This document shows, in pieces, positions 7,012-14,872 of a stretch of 23,654 nucleotides of DNA. Source of the stretch: Methanothrix sp. (GTDB lineage Archaea > Halobacteriota > Methanosarcinia > Methanotrichales > Methanotrichaceae); contig PMNG01000149.1 in assembly GCA_003162615.1 (NCBI GenBank), forward strand, positions 7,881 through 31,534, written 5' to 3'. Position numbers and translations under genes: made by a program. Numbering within the stretch: position 1 is the stretch's first letter; each line of letters starts with the position of its first letter. Below the pieces are notes generated by a model. It was not told the DNA's origin, did not search any database, and saw nothing but the letters and a program-made list of their open reading frames with translations.

Positions 7012-7904
7012 CCTTTTTGATTGAGATCGAATCTAGCGGTGAGAACTACCTCTGCGACTTCACTTTTGACTTCTTTTGGCAGCACCAAGGTTCCAGGCTC
7101 GATCCAGATCTAGCCATTGGCGAATCCAGCCGCAGAAAGCTGGTGGATGCCCTGAAACAGGGAGAGACTGTTCGCATAAGGGGCGATGCCGGGTGTGCAC
7201 TAGGGTCCAGCTTAGGTGTGGATCTTGTCAAGCTTGGAGGAAAAGGAGGTGCTCTGCCTAACGTTGGCTGCATAATCGTCGATGGCAACGTTGGAAAGAG
7301 GATGGGGATCAGCATGCTCCGGGGAGCCATATATCTTGGGGGCCTGGCCGAAGAGCCTCTCGGAAACGTGATTGAAGTCGAGACCGATCGAACGGGTTAC
7401 AGAAAGTTCATATCAATAACCGAAGTCCTGGAGAAAAACATTCAGGTCCTTGGGCCCAACATCCTCAAAGATTCTGGCCTTTTCATTAACGATGGATTGT
7501 CTCGAGACACTGTCGGAGCAAGAAACCAAACGGAAAAGATCATTCGCATAGACGGCAGCGCCGGTATGAGCACCGGAATTCTTATGCGGTCAGGTCATAT
7601 TGAGATCTTCGGAAACGCGGATCGCAACACTGGTGTGCTGATGAGGGGAGGAAGAATCGTGGTGAGAGGGCAAACAGGCGACTTCACAGGAGCGGAGATG
7701 CTTGGCGGGGAGATCTTTGTCCATGGTCATGCAGGAAGCTATGCCTGCGCTCGTATGAAGGGCGGATCAATCTATGCCCGGAGCTGTAAGGCAGTACCAC
7801 CCGCAAAAGAGCACCCGTTAAACCAGAACGAGCTAGCGACGCTAATAAGAGTATTTGAGCTTAACCCCATCCATGCCATGATTTACAAAAGATGGGGGCT
7901 CTAA
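7008..7904 (+). CDS. Stand-alone FwdC/GXGXG-type beta-helix protein
   Basis: The 298-residue product has repeated G-x2-G-x3-G-x2-M-x2-G-x-I turns, seen at GNVGKRMGISMLRGAIYLGG, GSAGMSTGILMRSGHIEIFG, GNADRNTGVLMRGGRIVV and GDFTGAEMLGGEIFV. These are the coils of the right-handed beta-helix shared by subunit C of formylmethanofuran dehydrogenase and the glutamate synthase C-terminal (GXGXG) domain. Some archaeal homologues have been annotated as tributyrin esterase, but no serine-hydrolase motif is visible. Residues 1-50 and the middle part (about 120-165) are not typical of FwdC, and no other fwd/fmd genes are nearby, so this is probably a paralogue with another role. The start overlaps the DUF373 stop (ATGA). 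It converges with the tubulin-like gene, with nine bases between stops. Confidence 0.75.
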   Translation: MTFLIEIESSGENYLCDFTFDFFWQHQGSRLDPDLAIGESSRRKLVDALKQGETVRIRGDAGCALGSSLGVDLVKLGGKGGALPNVGCIIVDGNVGKRMGISMLRGAIYLGGLAEEPLGNVIEVETDRTGYRKFISITEVLEKNIQVLGPNILKDSGLFINDGLSRDTVGARNQTEKIIRIDGSAGMSTGILMRSGHIEIFGNADRNTGVLMRGGRIVVRGQTGDFTGAEMLGGEIFVHGHAGSYACARMKGGSIYARSCKAVPPAKEHPLNQNELATLIRVFELNPIHAMIYKRWGL

Positions 7905-7913
7905 ATCAAAACT

Positions 7914-9017
7914 CTAATAAATCTCCTCCAGGTCTTCGATATGGGCGAAGGCATCCGAAAGCTGCTTTTTAGCTCTCTGCTTTCTGTCCTTCTCCTCATG
8001 GATGGCCCTGGCGGCTTGGGCGTACAGAGTCTCGATCTCCGGCACGGATGCCAGGGTAAAGAGAGTGAGGACCTTGGGGTAGCCTTTCTTAATAACTAGA
8101 CCCTTGAAGACATGACCTGCGCCTGCGCATAGCTTCTCTATCTCTTTGGTAATCTCATCAACATCCAGATATTCCCTGGACCCCTGGATGATCACCATTG
8201 CCCTAGCAGCCTCGTCATAGACGTTGGCCGGATAGAGAAGGCTGCCCGGCTTTAAGCTATTCTGTATGGCAGATTTTACCGACGGGTTCTTTCGGTCTGC
8301 CTGGGAGAATCCCATTGTGCCCATCCGTAAACCGCCGCTCATAACGGTCTTAAAATCGCCGAGATCTGTCACGGAAAGCATCTCGCTGTCCAAGGACTCG
8401 ATCAAGAACAGGGTGCGTTGGGCTATCATTGTGTTGATCTTATCGTAAGCGGTGGCGATGTCCCCACTGCACCTCTTCAGGTACTGGTTGTCAGCAAGAA
8501 TTAACCCCTCGGCATCTACCTCCATCAGCTCCCGCAAGCTGAAGGCGGCATTCTGAAGATATATGGAACCCTCTTCTCGGAAGGGCAAAACGGCAATAGG
8601 AATAACGGAGATGTTCTTGTAACGCTCTTTTAGCTCGTGAATTAGGAGTGGAGAGAAAGAGGAACCCGTACCTCCGGATGTGGAGGTCATCACAAAGGCG
8701 ACATCAAAGTCCCCCCTTTTCTCTATCTCCTCCATGATCATTTCGCGGTTGTCCCAGAAACCCTGTTTGCCTACGTTCCTGTTAGCGCCTACACCGTGGA
8801 GGTTGGGGACATGAAGCCGATCTTTGGCAGTGGTAAATCTTAGCTCCTTGAGGTCATTGATTGCCGTGTTGATGGCAATAGTTTCCACTCTGCTGGGAAA
8901 CTTCTGGCGTGAATAGTACTTGGAAAGCCTGGAAGCACCACCGAACGCCTCTTTATTTATTGCGTCCAGGATTCTGTTCCCGCACTGGCCCACGCCAAGC
9001 ATGAGTACATTTAGCAT
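7914..9017 (-). CDS. Tubulin/FtsZ-superfamily GTPase (CetZ-like archaeal type)
   Basis: The 367-residue GTPase begins MLNVLMLGVGQCGNRI, whose GQCGN is like eukaryotic tubulins. The tubulin signature SGGTGS is at residues 114-119. The T7-like region reads TDLGDFKTVMSGG: aligned to FtsZ (NVDFADVRTVM) the catalytic aspartate is kept, while the asparagine two residues before the first Asp is Val. The C terminus is a charged helix (HEEKDRKQRAKKQLSDAF) without the FtsZ partner-binding tail. This fits non-FtsZ archaeal members (CetZ and relatives) that shape cells or organise the envelope. ATG 9017 is chosen because it starts at the family N terminus with GAGAT nearby. An in-frame GTG at 9056 would add 13 basic residues. 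A TATA box (minus, 9109-9117) lies inside the end of the upstream gene. Confidence 0.85.
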   Translation of the reverse strand: MLNVLMLGVGQCGNRILDAINKEAFGGASRLSKYYSRQKFPSRVETIAINTAINDLKELRFTTAKDRLHVPNLHGVGANRNVGKQGFWDNREMIMEEIEKRGDFDVAFVMTSTSGGTGSSFSPLLIHELKERYKNISVIPIAVLPFREEGSIYLQNAAFSLRELMEVDAEGLILADNQYLKRCSGDIATAYDKINTMIAQRTLFLIESLDSEMLSVTDLGDFKTVMSGGLRMGTMGFSQADRKNPSVKSAIQNSLKPGSLLYPANVYDEAARAMVIIQGSREYLDVDEITKEIEKLCAGAGHVFKGLVIKKGYPKVLTLFTLASVPEIETLYAQAARAIHEEKDRKQRAKKQLSDAFAHIEDLEEIY

Positions 9018-9105
9018 TATCTCAAACCCGGATTGTTGCCTTGCTCTTCTTTTCACCTATGACCGCATTGCAGTCTATCCTCTACACGGAGGTATGTTAA
9101 CTCCT

Positions 9106-10266
9106 TCAATATTTATACTCTTTGTACCGTTTGATTAGCCACGCGGATACTGCCAATAATGGTAGGATTAGTAGGTAATATAGGTATTTATACTCTCGTT
9201 CCAGGACAACGATAGTTGTGCTCCCTTCCTTTAGCAACACATCGTTTCCATCCTGGTAGCTGACTTTGAGATTGACGGTGTATTCGCCACTGCTCCTTCC
9301 GGTAAGTTCGGCTGAATAGCTCTCCATCGCCCCAGGATCGATCTCGAAATAGCTCTTATCCAGGTCGGTGGCGTCCAAACCTCCCGAGGGCTCGATCTCT
9401 GACTTGATCTCCACCTTATAGGCTGTGGCTTTTCCGGAGTTGTAAAGGCTAACATTTAATCTGCCCGCCTGTCCTAAAGGTATCGACCCGGAAGGGTTCA
9501 GCTTAATATCGAGATCAGGCATACTCTTGGGAGCTATGACAACGTTAAAGGGTGCCGACTCGTTGGATTTCGTGTTCTTCTTGGAGTCCGAGTACCTGAC
9601 CTCTATGGGCGGCACTTTCACTGTCCCCTCCTTGACGGCATCGATGACGTAGATGGCCGAGTCCGATTCTCCAGGATCTAGCTGACTCTTGATCTTGGGA
9701 GGGTACCCAGCGATGTAAACAAAGTTGGCCAGAGGAGGCTGATCGTCGACTACGATATCCTCTGCCAGGCCTCCTCCAATGTTCTTCACCATGACTGTGA
9801 CCTTAACTTCGCTTCCGACGCTTGGATTATCGTTATCGAAGCTCTTTTCTACTGCCAAGACGGGCTGGCTGCCAGGGCCCTTTGAACCGCTCTCGGCTGT
9901 TTGCTTTCTAGGGATACCCATATCCTTGGGGTACTCAACACGCACCTTTGCAGATTGATCGTCGAATATATCTGTTATGGTAACGGTCAGGCCACCGTTC
10001 TCCGAACCACCGTCAAAACTGTTAGCGTTATTTTGTAGCAGTGCCCTCTGTTCATCCAAGGCACCCCCTGATTTGGTTGCCCTTATGACCACGATTCCGT
10101 CCCTGACCGACTGGACCTCGACCAACTGGATGGTGTAGCTGGCTATCTCGACGGAATCCCCGGTATAAAGAGTAAAATCGCTAAAGGTGACTTCATTATT
10201 GCTGTCCTTTGCCTGAGAGGATGTCAAGATCACGACGATCAAGACCATCAGATAAGTCAGCCGCAT
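9106..10266 (-). CDS. Membrane-anchored surface protein with CARDB/S-layer-like repeats
   Basis: The 386-residue protein has an N-terminal signal peptide (MRLTYLMVLIVVILTSSQA). An acidic Ser/Thr/Gly-rich region follows, then at least two beta-sandwich repeats of the CARDB/DUF11 type: VEKSFDNDNPSVGSEVKVTV with VKNIGGGLAEDIVVDD, and IPLGQAGRLNVSLYNSGKA. A single C-terminal transmembrane helix (YYLLILPLLAVSAWLI) ends in a basic tail (KRYKEYKY). It should face outside and be anchored by its C terminus. Such proteins are common in Methanosarcina-type envelopes, and no enzymatic motif is present. AAGGTAAG lies 5-6 bases before ATG 10266, while a TATA (10291-10297) is so close that the start could be near-leaderless. 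Confidence 0.75.
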   Translation of the reverse strand: MRLTYLMVLIVVILTSSQAKDSNNEVTFSDFTLYTGDSVEIASYTIQLVEVQSVRDGIVVIRATKSGGALDEQRALLQNNANSFDGGSENGGLTVTITDIFDDQSAKVRVEYPKDMGIPRKQTAESGSKGPGSQPVLAVEKSFDNDNPSVGSEVKVTVMVKNIGGGLAEDIVVDDQPPLANFVYIAGYPPKIKSQLDPGESDSAIYVIDAVKEGTVKVPPIEVRYSDSKKNTKSNESAPFNVVIAPKSMPDLDIKLNPSGSIPLGQAGRLNVSLYNSGKATAYKVEIKSEIEPSGGLDATDLDKSYFEIDPGAMESYSAELTGRSSGEYTVNLKVSYQDGNDVLLKEGSTTIVVLEREYKYLYYLLILPLLAVSAWLIKRYKEYKY

Positions 10267-10290
10267 ATCAGCTTACCTTTGACAACCCAG

Positions 10291-10297
10291 ATTTATA
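10291..10297 (-). promoter_or_regulatory. TATA box of the surface-protein gene
   Basis: TATAAAT on the minus strand, centred about 28 bases from ATG 10266, at the very 5' side of the stop of nadC. It gives the surface-protein gene its own promoter even though nadC lies just upstream on the same strand. Confidence 0.45.
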
Positions 10298-10300
10298 CTT

Positions 10301-11128
10301 TTACCCCATTCCAGACTGCTCTATCTCCAGGCTTATGTCTATCCATCTGGCGTTCCTGGTCAGCATTCCCAGGGAGATCACATCTATCCCTGAACCGGCA
10401 TATTCTTCAAGGTCATCAAGGGTTATATTCCCGGATGCCTCCAGGACCACGCGTTCCCTTTGACCTTTCTGTTTCAGGATCTCTACGCCTTTTTTGATCT
10501 CCGATGGCAACATATTGTCGAACATTATTATATCGACGCCAAGATCGGCTGCCCGCTGCATTGCGTTCAAGTCTTCTACTTCCACCTCGATCTTTTTAGT
10601 AAAGCTGGCCTGCCGTCTTGCCGCTCGTACGCATTCTTCCAGGCCCATGAGCTTTATGTGGTTATCCTTTATCAAAACGGAATCAGAGAGGTTGAACCGG
10701 TGTGTATCTCCACCTCCAAAAAATACCGCACGCTTCTCGTAGATCCTGAACCCTGGTGTGGTCTTGCGCGTGGCTGCAACTTTCACACCATGGGCACGTA
10801 GGACACAATCCCTGGTAAGGGTGGATATACCGCTCATTCTGGCCAGGAAATTCAGTACCAAGCGTTCCGCCTGCAGGATCTTCCTAGAGCTGCCCTGGAC
10901 AATCATGATAACGGAACCTGAAGACAGGAACTCACCATCGTTGTAGAGCTGGTCGGCGTCCAGTCCAAAGTAGCCCAGGATCTCCCCAGCCTCTGATAAG
11001 CCGGAGATAATGCAGTCCTCCTTAGCCAGCAGAACGGCTCTGGCATTTATATCGGTAACTATAGAGCTCGAGAGGTCCCACTCCCCTATATCCTCAGCCA
11101 CAAACCGTTCCAGCTCAGAAGGTAACAT
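10301..11128 (-). CDS. nadC: Nicotinate-nucleotide diphosphorylase (carboxylating), quinolinate phosphoribosyltransferase
   Basis: The 275-residue enzyme joins quinolinate and PRPP to give nicotinate mononucleotide, CO2 and PPi in de novo NAD synthesis. NadC marks are TRKTTPGFR (residues 120-128), GGGDTHRFNLSD (138-149), KDNHI (154-158), and a late DVISLGMLT phosphate-binding turn. Length is normal. ATG 11128 gives the usual MLPSELERF start; longer frames upstream run back through the divergent nadX and are not real. TATAAAT at 11155-11161 (minus) is about 30 bases upstream, leaving a leader of only a few bases. The divergent nadX is only 40 bases away, so the two NAD genes share one control region. 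Confidence 0.93.
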   Translation of the reverse strand: MLPSELERFVAEDIGEWDLSSSIVTDINARAVLLAKEDCIISGLSEAGEILGYFGLDADQLYNDGEFLSSGSVIMIVQGSSRKILQAERLVLNFLARMSGISTLTRDCVLRAHGVKVAATRKTTPGFRIYEKRAVFFGGGDTHRFNLSDSVLIKDNHIKLMGLEECVRAARRQASFTKKIEVEVEDLNAMQRAADLGVDIIMFDNMLPSEIKKGVEILKQKGQRERVVLEASGNITLDDLEEYAGSGIDVISLGMLTRNARWIDISLEIEQSGMG

Positions 11129-11153
11129 ACCGCAAGGATTTTGATGTCCAATT

Positions 11154-11162
11154 GATTTATAG
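11154..11162 (-). promoter_or_regulatory. nadC TATA box in the 40-bp nadC/nadX divergent region
   Basis: CTATAAATC on the minus strand, centred about 30 bases before ATG 11128. It lies only 6 bases from the nadX start, so RNA polymerase binding for nadC would block nadX initiation and the two are likely controlled against each other or by one regulator. Confidence 0.45.
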
Positions 11163-11168
11163 CCTCCG

Positions 11169-11981
11169 ATGGTTATCAAAATAGGACTTGTTGGCTGTGG
11201 AGCCATAGGATCCGAGATAGCTAGGTCGATTGATCGGGGAGAGATCGCTGCCCAGCTTGTCGCAGTTTGCGACCACAACCCAGAGACTGCACAGGAACTA
11301 ATTAGCAGCCTCGGGATAAAGCCGATCAAGGCCAACCTTGTGGAGCTGGTGGACAGATCAGATCTCGTAGTGGAAGCTGCGTCTCAGAGGGCGGTGCCGG
11401 CTATAGCCACAGCTGCCCTAGGTAAAGGACGCAATTTGATGATTATGAGCGTGGGAGCTCTGGCTGACGTCGACCTTTACAGATCAATAAAGAGGATGGC
11501 TTCGGAGCACGGCTCAAAGGTTTACTTGCCCTCGGGGGCCATCTCCGGTCTGGACGGCCTCAAATCTGCCAGCTCAGGCAGCATCAAAAGTGTCACCTTA
11601 ACCACTACCAAGAGCCCCGAGAGCCTGGAAGGTGCTCCCTTTATTCGCGAGAAGAAGATCGATCTCAAAGGATTGAAGGGGCCAACTACCATCTTTGAAG
11701 GATCTGCAGCCGAGGCTGTCAAGGCATTTCCGGCGAACGTCAATGTGGCTGCCACCCTCTGCCTCGCTGCCCGAGAGGGAAATGTTAGGGTCAGGATCAT
11801 TGCTGACCCCAACATCAAGGTAAACAGGCACGAGATAGTGGCCGAGGGGGACTTTGGCCTGATGACCACTCGGGTGGAGAACGTGCCCTCGCCCAAGAAC
11901 CCCAAGACCAGCTATCTGGCCGCTCTATCTGCTATAGCAACTCTGAGGTCGATAGTAGAGCCCATCAAGATAGGAACCTAA
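11169..11981 (+). CDS. nadX: L-aspartate dehydrogenase
   Basis: The 270-residue NAD(P)-dependent enzyme oxidises L-aspartate to iminoaspartate, replacing the oxygen-using aspartate oxidase NadB in anaerobes. It starts with a Rossmann fold (GLVGCGAIGSEIAR, residues 6-19), has the conserved PSGAISGLDG (121-130) and PANVNVAATL (188-197) motifs, and His221 in NRHEIVAEG as the likely catalytic histidine. Length matches the archaeal family. No clear Shine-Dalgarno precedes ATG 11169. The stop TAA (11979-11981) overlaps the stop of the convergent NosD-like gene by two bases. With nadC next door its role in NAD synthesis is well supported. Quinolinate synthase (nadA) is not in the window. Confidence 0.92.
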   Translation: MVIKIGLVGCGAIGSEIARSIDRGEIAAQLVAVCDHNPETAQELISSLGIKPIKANLVELVDRSDLVVEAASQRAVPAIATAALGKGRNLMIMSVGALADVDLYRSIKRMASEHGSKVYLPSGAISGLDGLKSASSGSIKSVTLTTTKSPESLEGAPFIREKKIDLKGLKGPTTIFEGSAAEAVKAFPANVNVAATLCLAAREGNVRVRIIADPNIKVNRHEIVAEGDFGLMTTRVENVPSPKNPKTSYLAALSAIATLRSIVEPIKIGT

Positions 11982-13429
11982 GAGAACAGTGGCACGGAAT
12001 CAGGCCATTCCGGTGGAGAAGTCGGCCTTTTGGATCCTATTACGATCATGCTGCCGGTGCGCCGATAAGGCGCATTGTTCTCCTCTTCAGGATCGTAGCG
12101 GGCGTACTTAAGGAGGGCCATCTTAAGCTCGTCCATGTTCAGAAAGGCTGTGCTACAGGGCTTGATCAGAGGACGGGCATCCACAGATTTTGTGTTTCCC
12201 ATAGGAATGACATAAGGCTGGTCGCCTACGCCGTCTCCATCTCCGTCAGTCCCGCGATAGTCACTGTAATAGTTCCCCACACTGGCGTTCCAGAAGTTGT
12301 GAGTTGAGTTGTCGTAAGCACTGATGGTGTTCCGAACGAAGTTGTTGTGGTAAATCAGGTTATTGTAGTTCTTGTCAACGCGAATTCCATGGGTGTTGTC
12401 GGTCGCATTATTGCTGTAGACTACGTTGTAACTGCATCCCCTGATAAGCTCCAGGCCGTTGAAGCTCCTGCTTGCTGTATTTCTGGCCAGGATGTTGTGG
12501 CTGCTGTTCTCCTGGAGGCTAATGCCGATGCCGAAACCCTCTATAATCTCGTTTCTCCTGTTGTCCTCTGCCACATTGTCGAGAATAGTGTTGTTGTTCG
12601 ATCCTGAGGCTAGGATGCCGTAGTAGCTGTGATCCACTCTATTACGACTGACATCCGTGAAGGTCGAATTCCACAGAACTATGCCTTCCTTGTTGCCCGA
12701 AGCAGTGTTGTTGGATACGCTGCAAGACGCTGACTCCTTGAGAAGGATCCCCGTGTTGCTCGTGTTCGATACGCTGTTGTTCTCCGCCTTGGTGCCACTG
12801 GAGTGCTCGACGTCGATCCCGGATTTGTCGCAACCTGACAATCTGCAATTGCTTATGCGCCCTGTACGACAGTTAAGAAGCTGCGCACCCGTGCCACAGC
12901 GATCGAAGGTATCATTAACGACAGATAGATTGACCGCATCGTCGGCATACACTCCCACCTGGGCACCGGAAAGGGCAACGTTCTGTATAGCAACGTCGTT
13001 CCCTTGGACGATTATTCCGGCATTGGGGAGGTTCAACCTGAGGGCGGTTGTGGCGGGATGCTGCATGTAATAGTCGAATTTGGAAGTTGAGTCCTCTGGC
13101 ACACCTTTTATTTTGAATCCAAAGACCAGTGTGCTGTCCGCGCTTATAGTTATTCCTGGCGTCTGGACAGTCGCCTGGACGACTGGCCAGCCGACACCAA
13201 CAATCCTCAGGGGTTTGTCCACCTCGAACGGGTTGTACTGGCCTGGTCCTACAATAATAGTGTCTCCGCTGATGGCCTTATCGATTGCCGCCTGAACGTC
13301 CGTTCCTGCCTGAAGGGTGGAGGCCGTTGCAGAGGAGATCATCGCCAGGGCTAAAAGGGATAACAGAAGTCCAGTTCGGATATCAGTGCCTGAAGTGCCG
13401 CATGCTAGTGAAGACCATGGCCATTTCAT
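11978..13429 (-). CDS. Secreted NosD-like right-handed beta-helix protein
   Basis: The 483-residue product has a long signal peptide (basic/polar first 20 residues, then LLLSLLALAMISSATAS). QAAIDKAISGDTIIVGPGQY opens a NosD/pectate-lyase-like parallel beta-helix. Short repeats such as NNTASGNKEGIVLWNST, SNNNTILDNVAEDN and NATDNTHGIRVDKNYNN form the coils. It ends with the NYYSDYRGTDGDGDGVGDQPY module common in archaeal NosD-like surface proteins; the DGDGDGVGD stretch is a likely calcium site. The last 80 residues have no transmembrane helix, so it is probably released or held non-covalently. NosD in bacteria helps copper insertion into nitrous oxide reductase, but no nos genes are here, so a surface or sugar-binding role is more likely. 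ATG 13429 lies inside purH (47-base overlap). Confidence 0.8.
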   Translation of the reverse strand: MKWPWSSLACGTSGTDIRTGLLLSLLALAMISSATASTLQAGTDVQAAIDKAISGDTIIVGPGQYNPFEVDKPLRIVGVGWPVVQATVQTPGITISADSTLVFGFKIKGVPEDSTSKFDYYMQHPATTALRLNLPNAGIIVQGNDVAIQNVALSGAQVGVYADDAVNLSVVNDTFDRCGTGAQLLNCRTGRISNCRLSGCDKSGIDVEHSSGTKAENNSVSNTSNTGILLKESASCSVSNNTASGNKEGIVLWNSTFTDVSRNRVDHSYYGILASGSNNNTILDNVAEDNRRNEIIEGFGIGISLQENSSHNILARNTASRSFNGLELIRGCSYNVVYSNNATDNTHGIRVDKNYNNLIYHNNFVRNTISAYDNSTHNFWNASVGNYYSDYRGTDGDGDGVGDQPYVIPMGNTKSVDARPLIKPCSTAFLNMDELKMALLKYARYDPEEENNAPYRRTGSMIVIGSKRPTSPPEWPDSVPLFS

Positions 13430-14723
13430 ACTCGTCAGCCGCCTGGATCACCTCAGCATCGCGTATGGACCCGCCGGGATGGACTACAGCAGTGGCCCCT
13501 GCCCGATAGGTCTCCTCTAGGCCGTCGCGGAATGGGAAGAATGAGTCGGTCGCGGCCACGGTGCCCTTGGTGCTCAAACCGTGTTCCGCGGCTTTTTCAG
13601 CACCGAAGCGTGCTGAGTCTACCCTGCTGACCTGGCCCGATCCTATGCCGATGGTGCGATCCTCAGTTGTGTACACGAGGGCGTTCGACTTTACGTACTT
13701 TGCTACCTTCCAGGCGAACCGGAGGGCCCGGACCTCGGAGTCGGTGGGCTTCCTTTTGGTCACAACTCGCCACTCTTTGATGTCTCCGGTATCGTAATCC
13801 TGGACCAGAAGGCCGCCGAAGACGCCCTTGACGGACTGGCCTACGTAAAGCTCTTTTTTCCTGGATAATAGGTTTCCAACGTCAAGAATTCGTCGGTTTG
13901 GCTTCTTCTCCGTCAGAAGCTTCAATGCCGCGGGATCGTACCCCGGGGCAAGCAGTACCTCAACGAAGCTGTCCCCAATGGCTTGTGCGGTCTTCACGTC
14001 CACCGTCCGATTGAAGCCTATAACCCCTCCAAATGCGGATTTAGGGTCTGTGGCAAATGACGCACGATACGCTGCTTCGAGGTCTGAGCCATAGGCTACG
14101 CCACAGGGATTGGCGTGCTTGACGATGACGCATAGGGCCTTATCTACTCCGACTCCGTCGTACTCCGAAAGGTCGATCTGCATCTCCAGAACAGTCTCGG
14201 CATCGACTACGTTGTTGTAGGACATCTCCCTGCCGTTTAGTTTAGCAGACTTGTAAAGACCTAAAGCCCCTGGATTTCTGTAGAGGGCGGCCTTCTGGTG
14301 CCAGTTTTCCCCGTACCTCAAGTCCTGGACCTTCTCGTGAGCCGTGACCATGAAATCGGGCAGGCTGCCCTGCATGGAAGCAAGCAGCCTGGTATCGCTT
14401 TCTATGCACTTATAAAGAGCATAGGCATCCAGTCTCTTCCTGCTTTTTTCAGATACACTCCCGGTCTGCTTGATCTCGTTCAAGATGTCAGGGAACCTCT
14501 GGGGGTCTATTAGTACGCAGCATCCAAAATTCAGAGCCCTGCGGATAGTGCCTGCCGCTTGTTCGGAGATGTCATCCGAGTGGCCTATTAGGATCTGATC
14601 CCGACCCTCAAGTTGTATAGAAGAATTAGGCGAGATTTGCAGGCCAAGCTGCTCAATGTCGGAGAGAAAGGATTTTACCGCCTGGGATCGATCATCCAAG
14701 AGAAGGACTTGGCGTATTTTCAT
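13383..14723 (-). CDS. purH: AICAR formyltransferase (PurH-type) with reduced N-terminal cyclohydrolase domain
   Basis: The 446-residue enzyme has a complete C-terminal AICAR transformylase domain: LRYGENWHQKAA (135-146), the catalytic Lys202-His203 in VIVKHANPCGVAYG, DPKSAFGGVIGFN, and the final FFPFRDGLEE and VVHPGGSIRD motifs. It should move a formyl group to AICAR to give FAICAR. The N-terminal part is only about 130 residues. It keeps a segment like the second half of the usual MGS/IMP cyclohydrolase domain (VLIDPQRFPDILNEIK...SEKSRKRLDAYALY) but lacks the K-T-L-H-P-K-I-H-G-G region, so cyclohydrolase activity is not expected. Archaea can close the ring with PurO. ATG 14723 has GAGGT four bases upstream, inside a hairpin. 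Confidence 0.9.
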   Translation of the reverse strand: MKIRQVLLLDDRSQAVKSFLSDIEQLGLQISPNSSIQLEGRDQILIGHSDDISEQAAGTIRRALNFGCCVLIDPQRFPDILNEIKQTGSVSEKSRKRLDAYALYKCIESDTRLLASMQGSLPDFMVTAHEKVQDLRYGENWHQKAALYRNPGALGLYKSAKLNGREMSYNNVVDAETVLEMQIDLSEYDGVGVDKALCVIVKHANPCGVAYGSDLEAAYRASFATDPKSAFGGVIGFNRTVDVKTAQAIGDSFVEVLLAPGYDPAALKLLTEKKPNRRILDVGNLLSRKKELYVGQSVKGVFGGLLVQDYDTGDIKEWRVVTKRKPTDSEVRALRFAWKVAKYVKSNALVYTTEDRTIGIGSGQVSRVDSARFGAEKAAEHGLSTKGTVAATDSFFPFRDGLEETYRAGATAVVHPGGSIRDAEVIQAADEYEMAMVFTSMRHFRH

Positions 14724-14725
14724 GA

Positions 14726-14747
14726 AACCTCGCTCCCTATGGAGGTT
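14726..14747 (-). promoter_or_regulatory. Hairpin covering the purH ribosome site
   Basis: AACCTC (14726-14731) and GAGGTT (14742-14747) pair around a 10-base loop. In the minus-strand mRNA the 3' arm is GAGGTT, the presumed Shine-Dalgarno site of purH. Folding would hide it, so translation could be switched. The stem is short (6 bp), so this may be chance. Confidence 0.4.
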
Positions 14748-14761
14748 GCGCTATTTCAACT

Positions 14762-14798
14762 TTTTGCCGCCCTATTCAGCTAAGGCCATGCGGCAAAA
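14762..14798 (-). promoter_or_regulatory. 9-bp inverted repeat in the purH leader
   Basis: TTTTGCCGC (14762-14770) and GCGGCAAAA (14790-14798) are perfect inverted copies with a 19-base loop. It lies 39-75 bases before the purH start and directly upstream of the ribosome-site hairpin. It could be an RNA control structure or a DNA operator. It does not match any riboswitch consensus I know. Confidence 0.5.
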
Positions 14799-14834
14799 GC
14801 ATCATCCCAAAATTCAAATGTTAATCGAGGCCTA

Positions 14835-14872
14835 ATTGGGCCCAATCGTAAGGTGCTGACGTGGATGCACCT
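14835..14872. promoter_or_regulatory. 12-bp palindrome and adjacent 6-bp inverted repeat between purH and the DUF167 gene
   Basis: ATTGGGCCCAAT (14835-14846) is a perfect 12-bp palindrome. Five bases further, AGGTGC (14851-14856) and GCACCT (14867-14872) form a second dyad. CCAATCGT occurs at the palindrome edge (14843-14850) and again across the GTG start of the next gene (14912-14919). A shared operator for the two divergent units is plausible. Confidence 0.4.

Noticed and set aside
11129..11335. Upstream extension of nadC
   Set aside because: It runs antisense through nadX, and NadC proteins begin at the MLPSELERF position.
11978..13429. NosD-like protein as evidence of denitrification
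   Set aside because: No nitrous oxide reductase or copper genes are present. NosD-type beta-helices are common in archaeal surface proteins.
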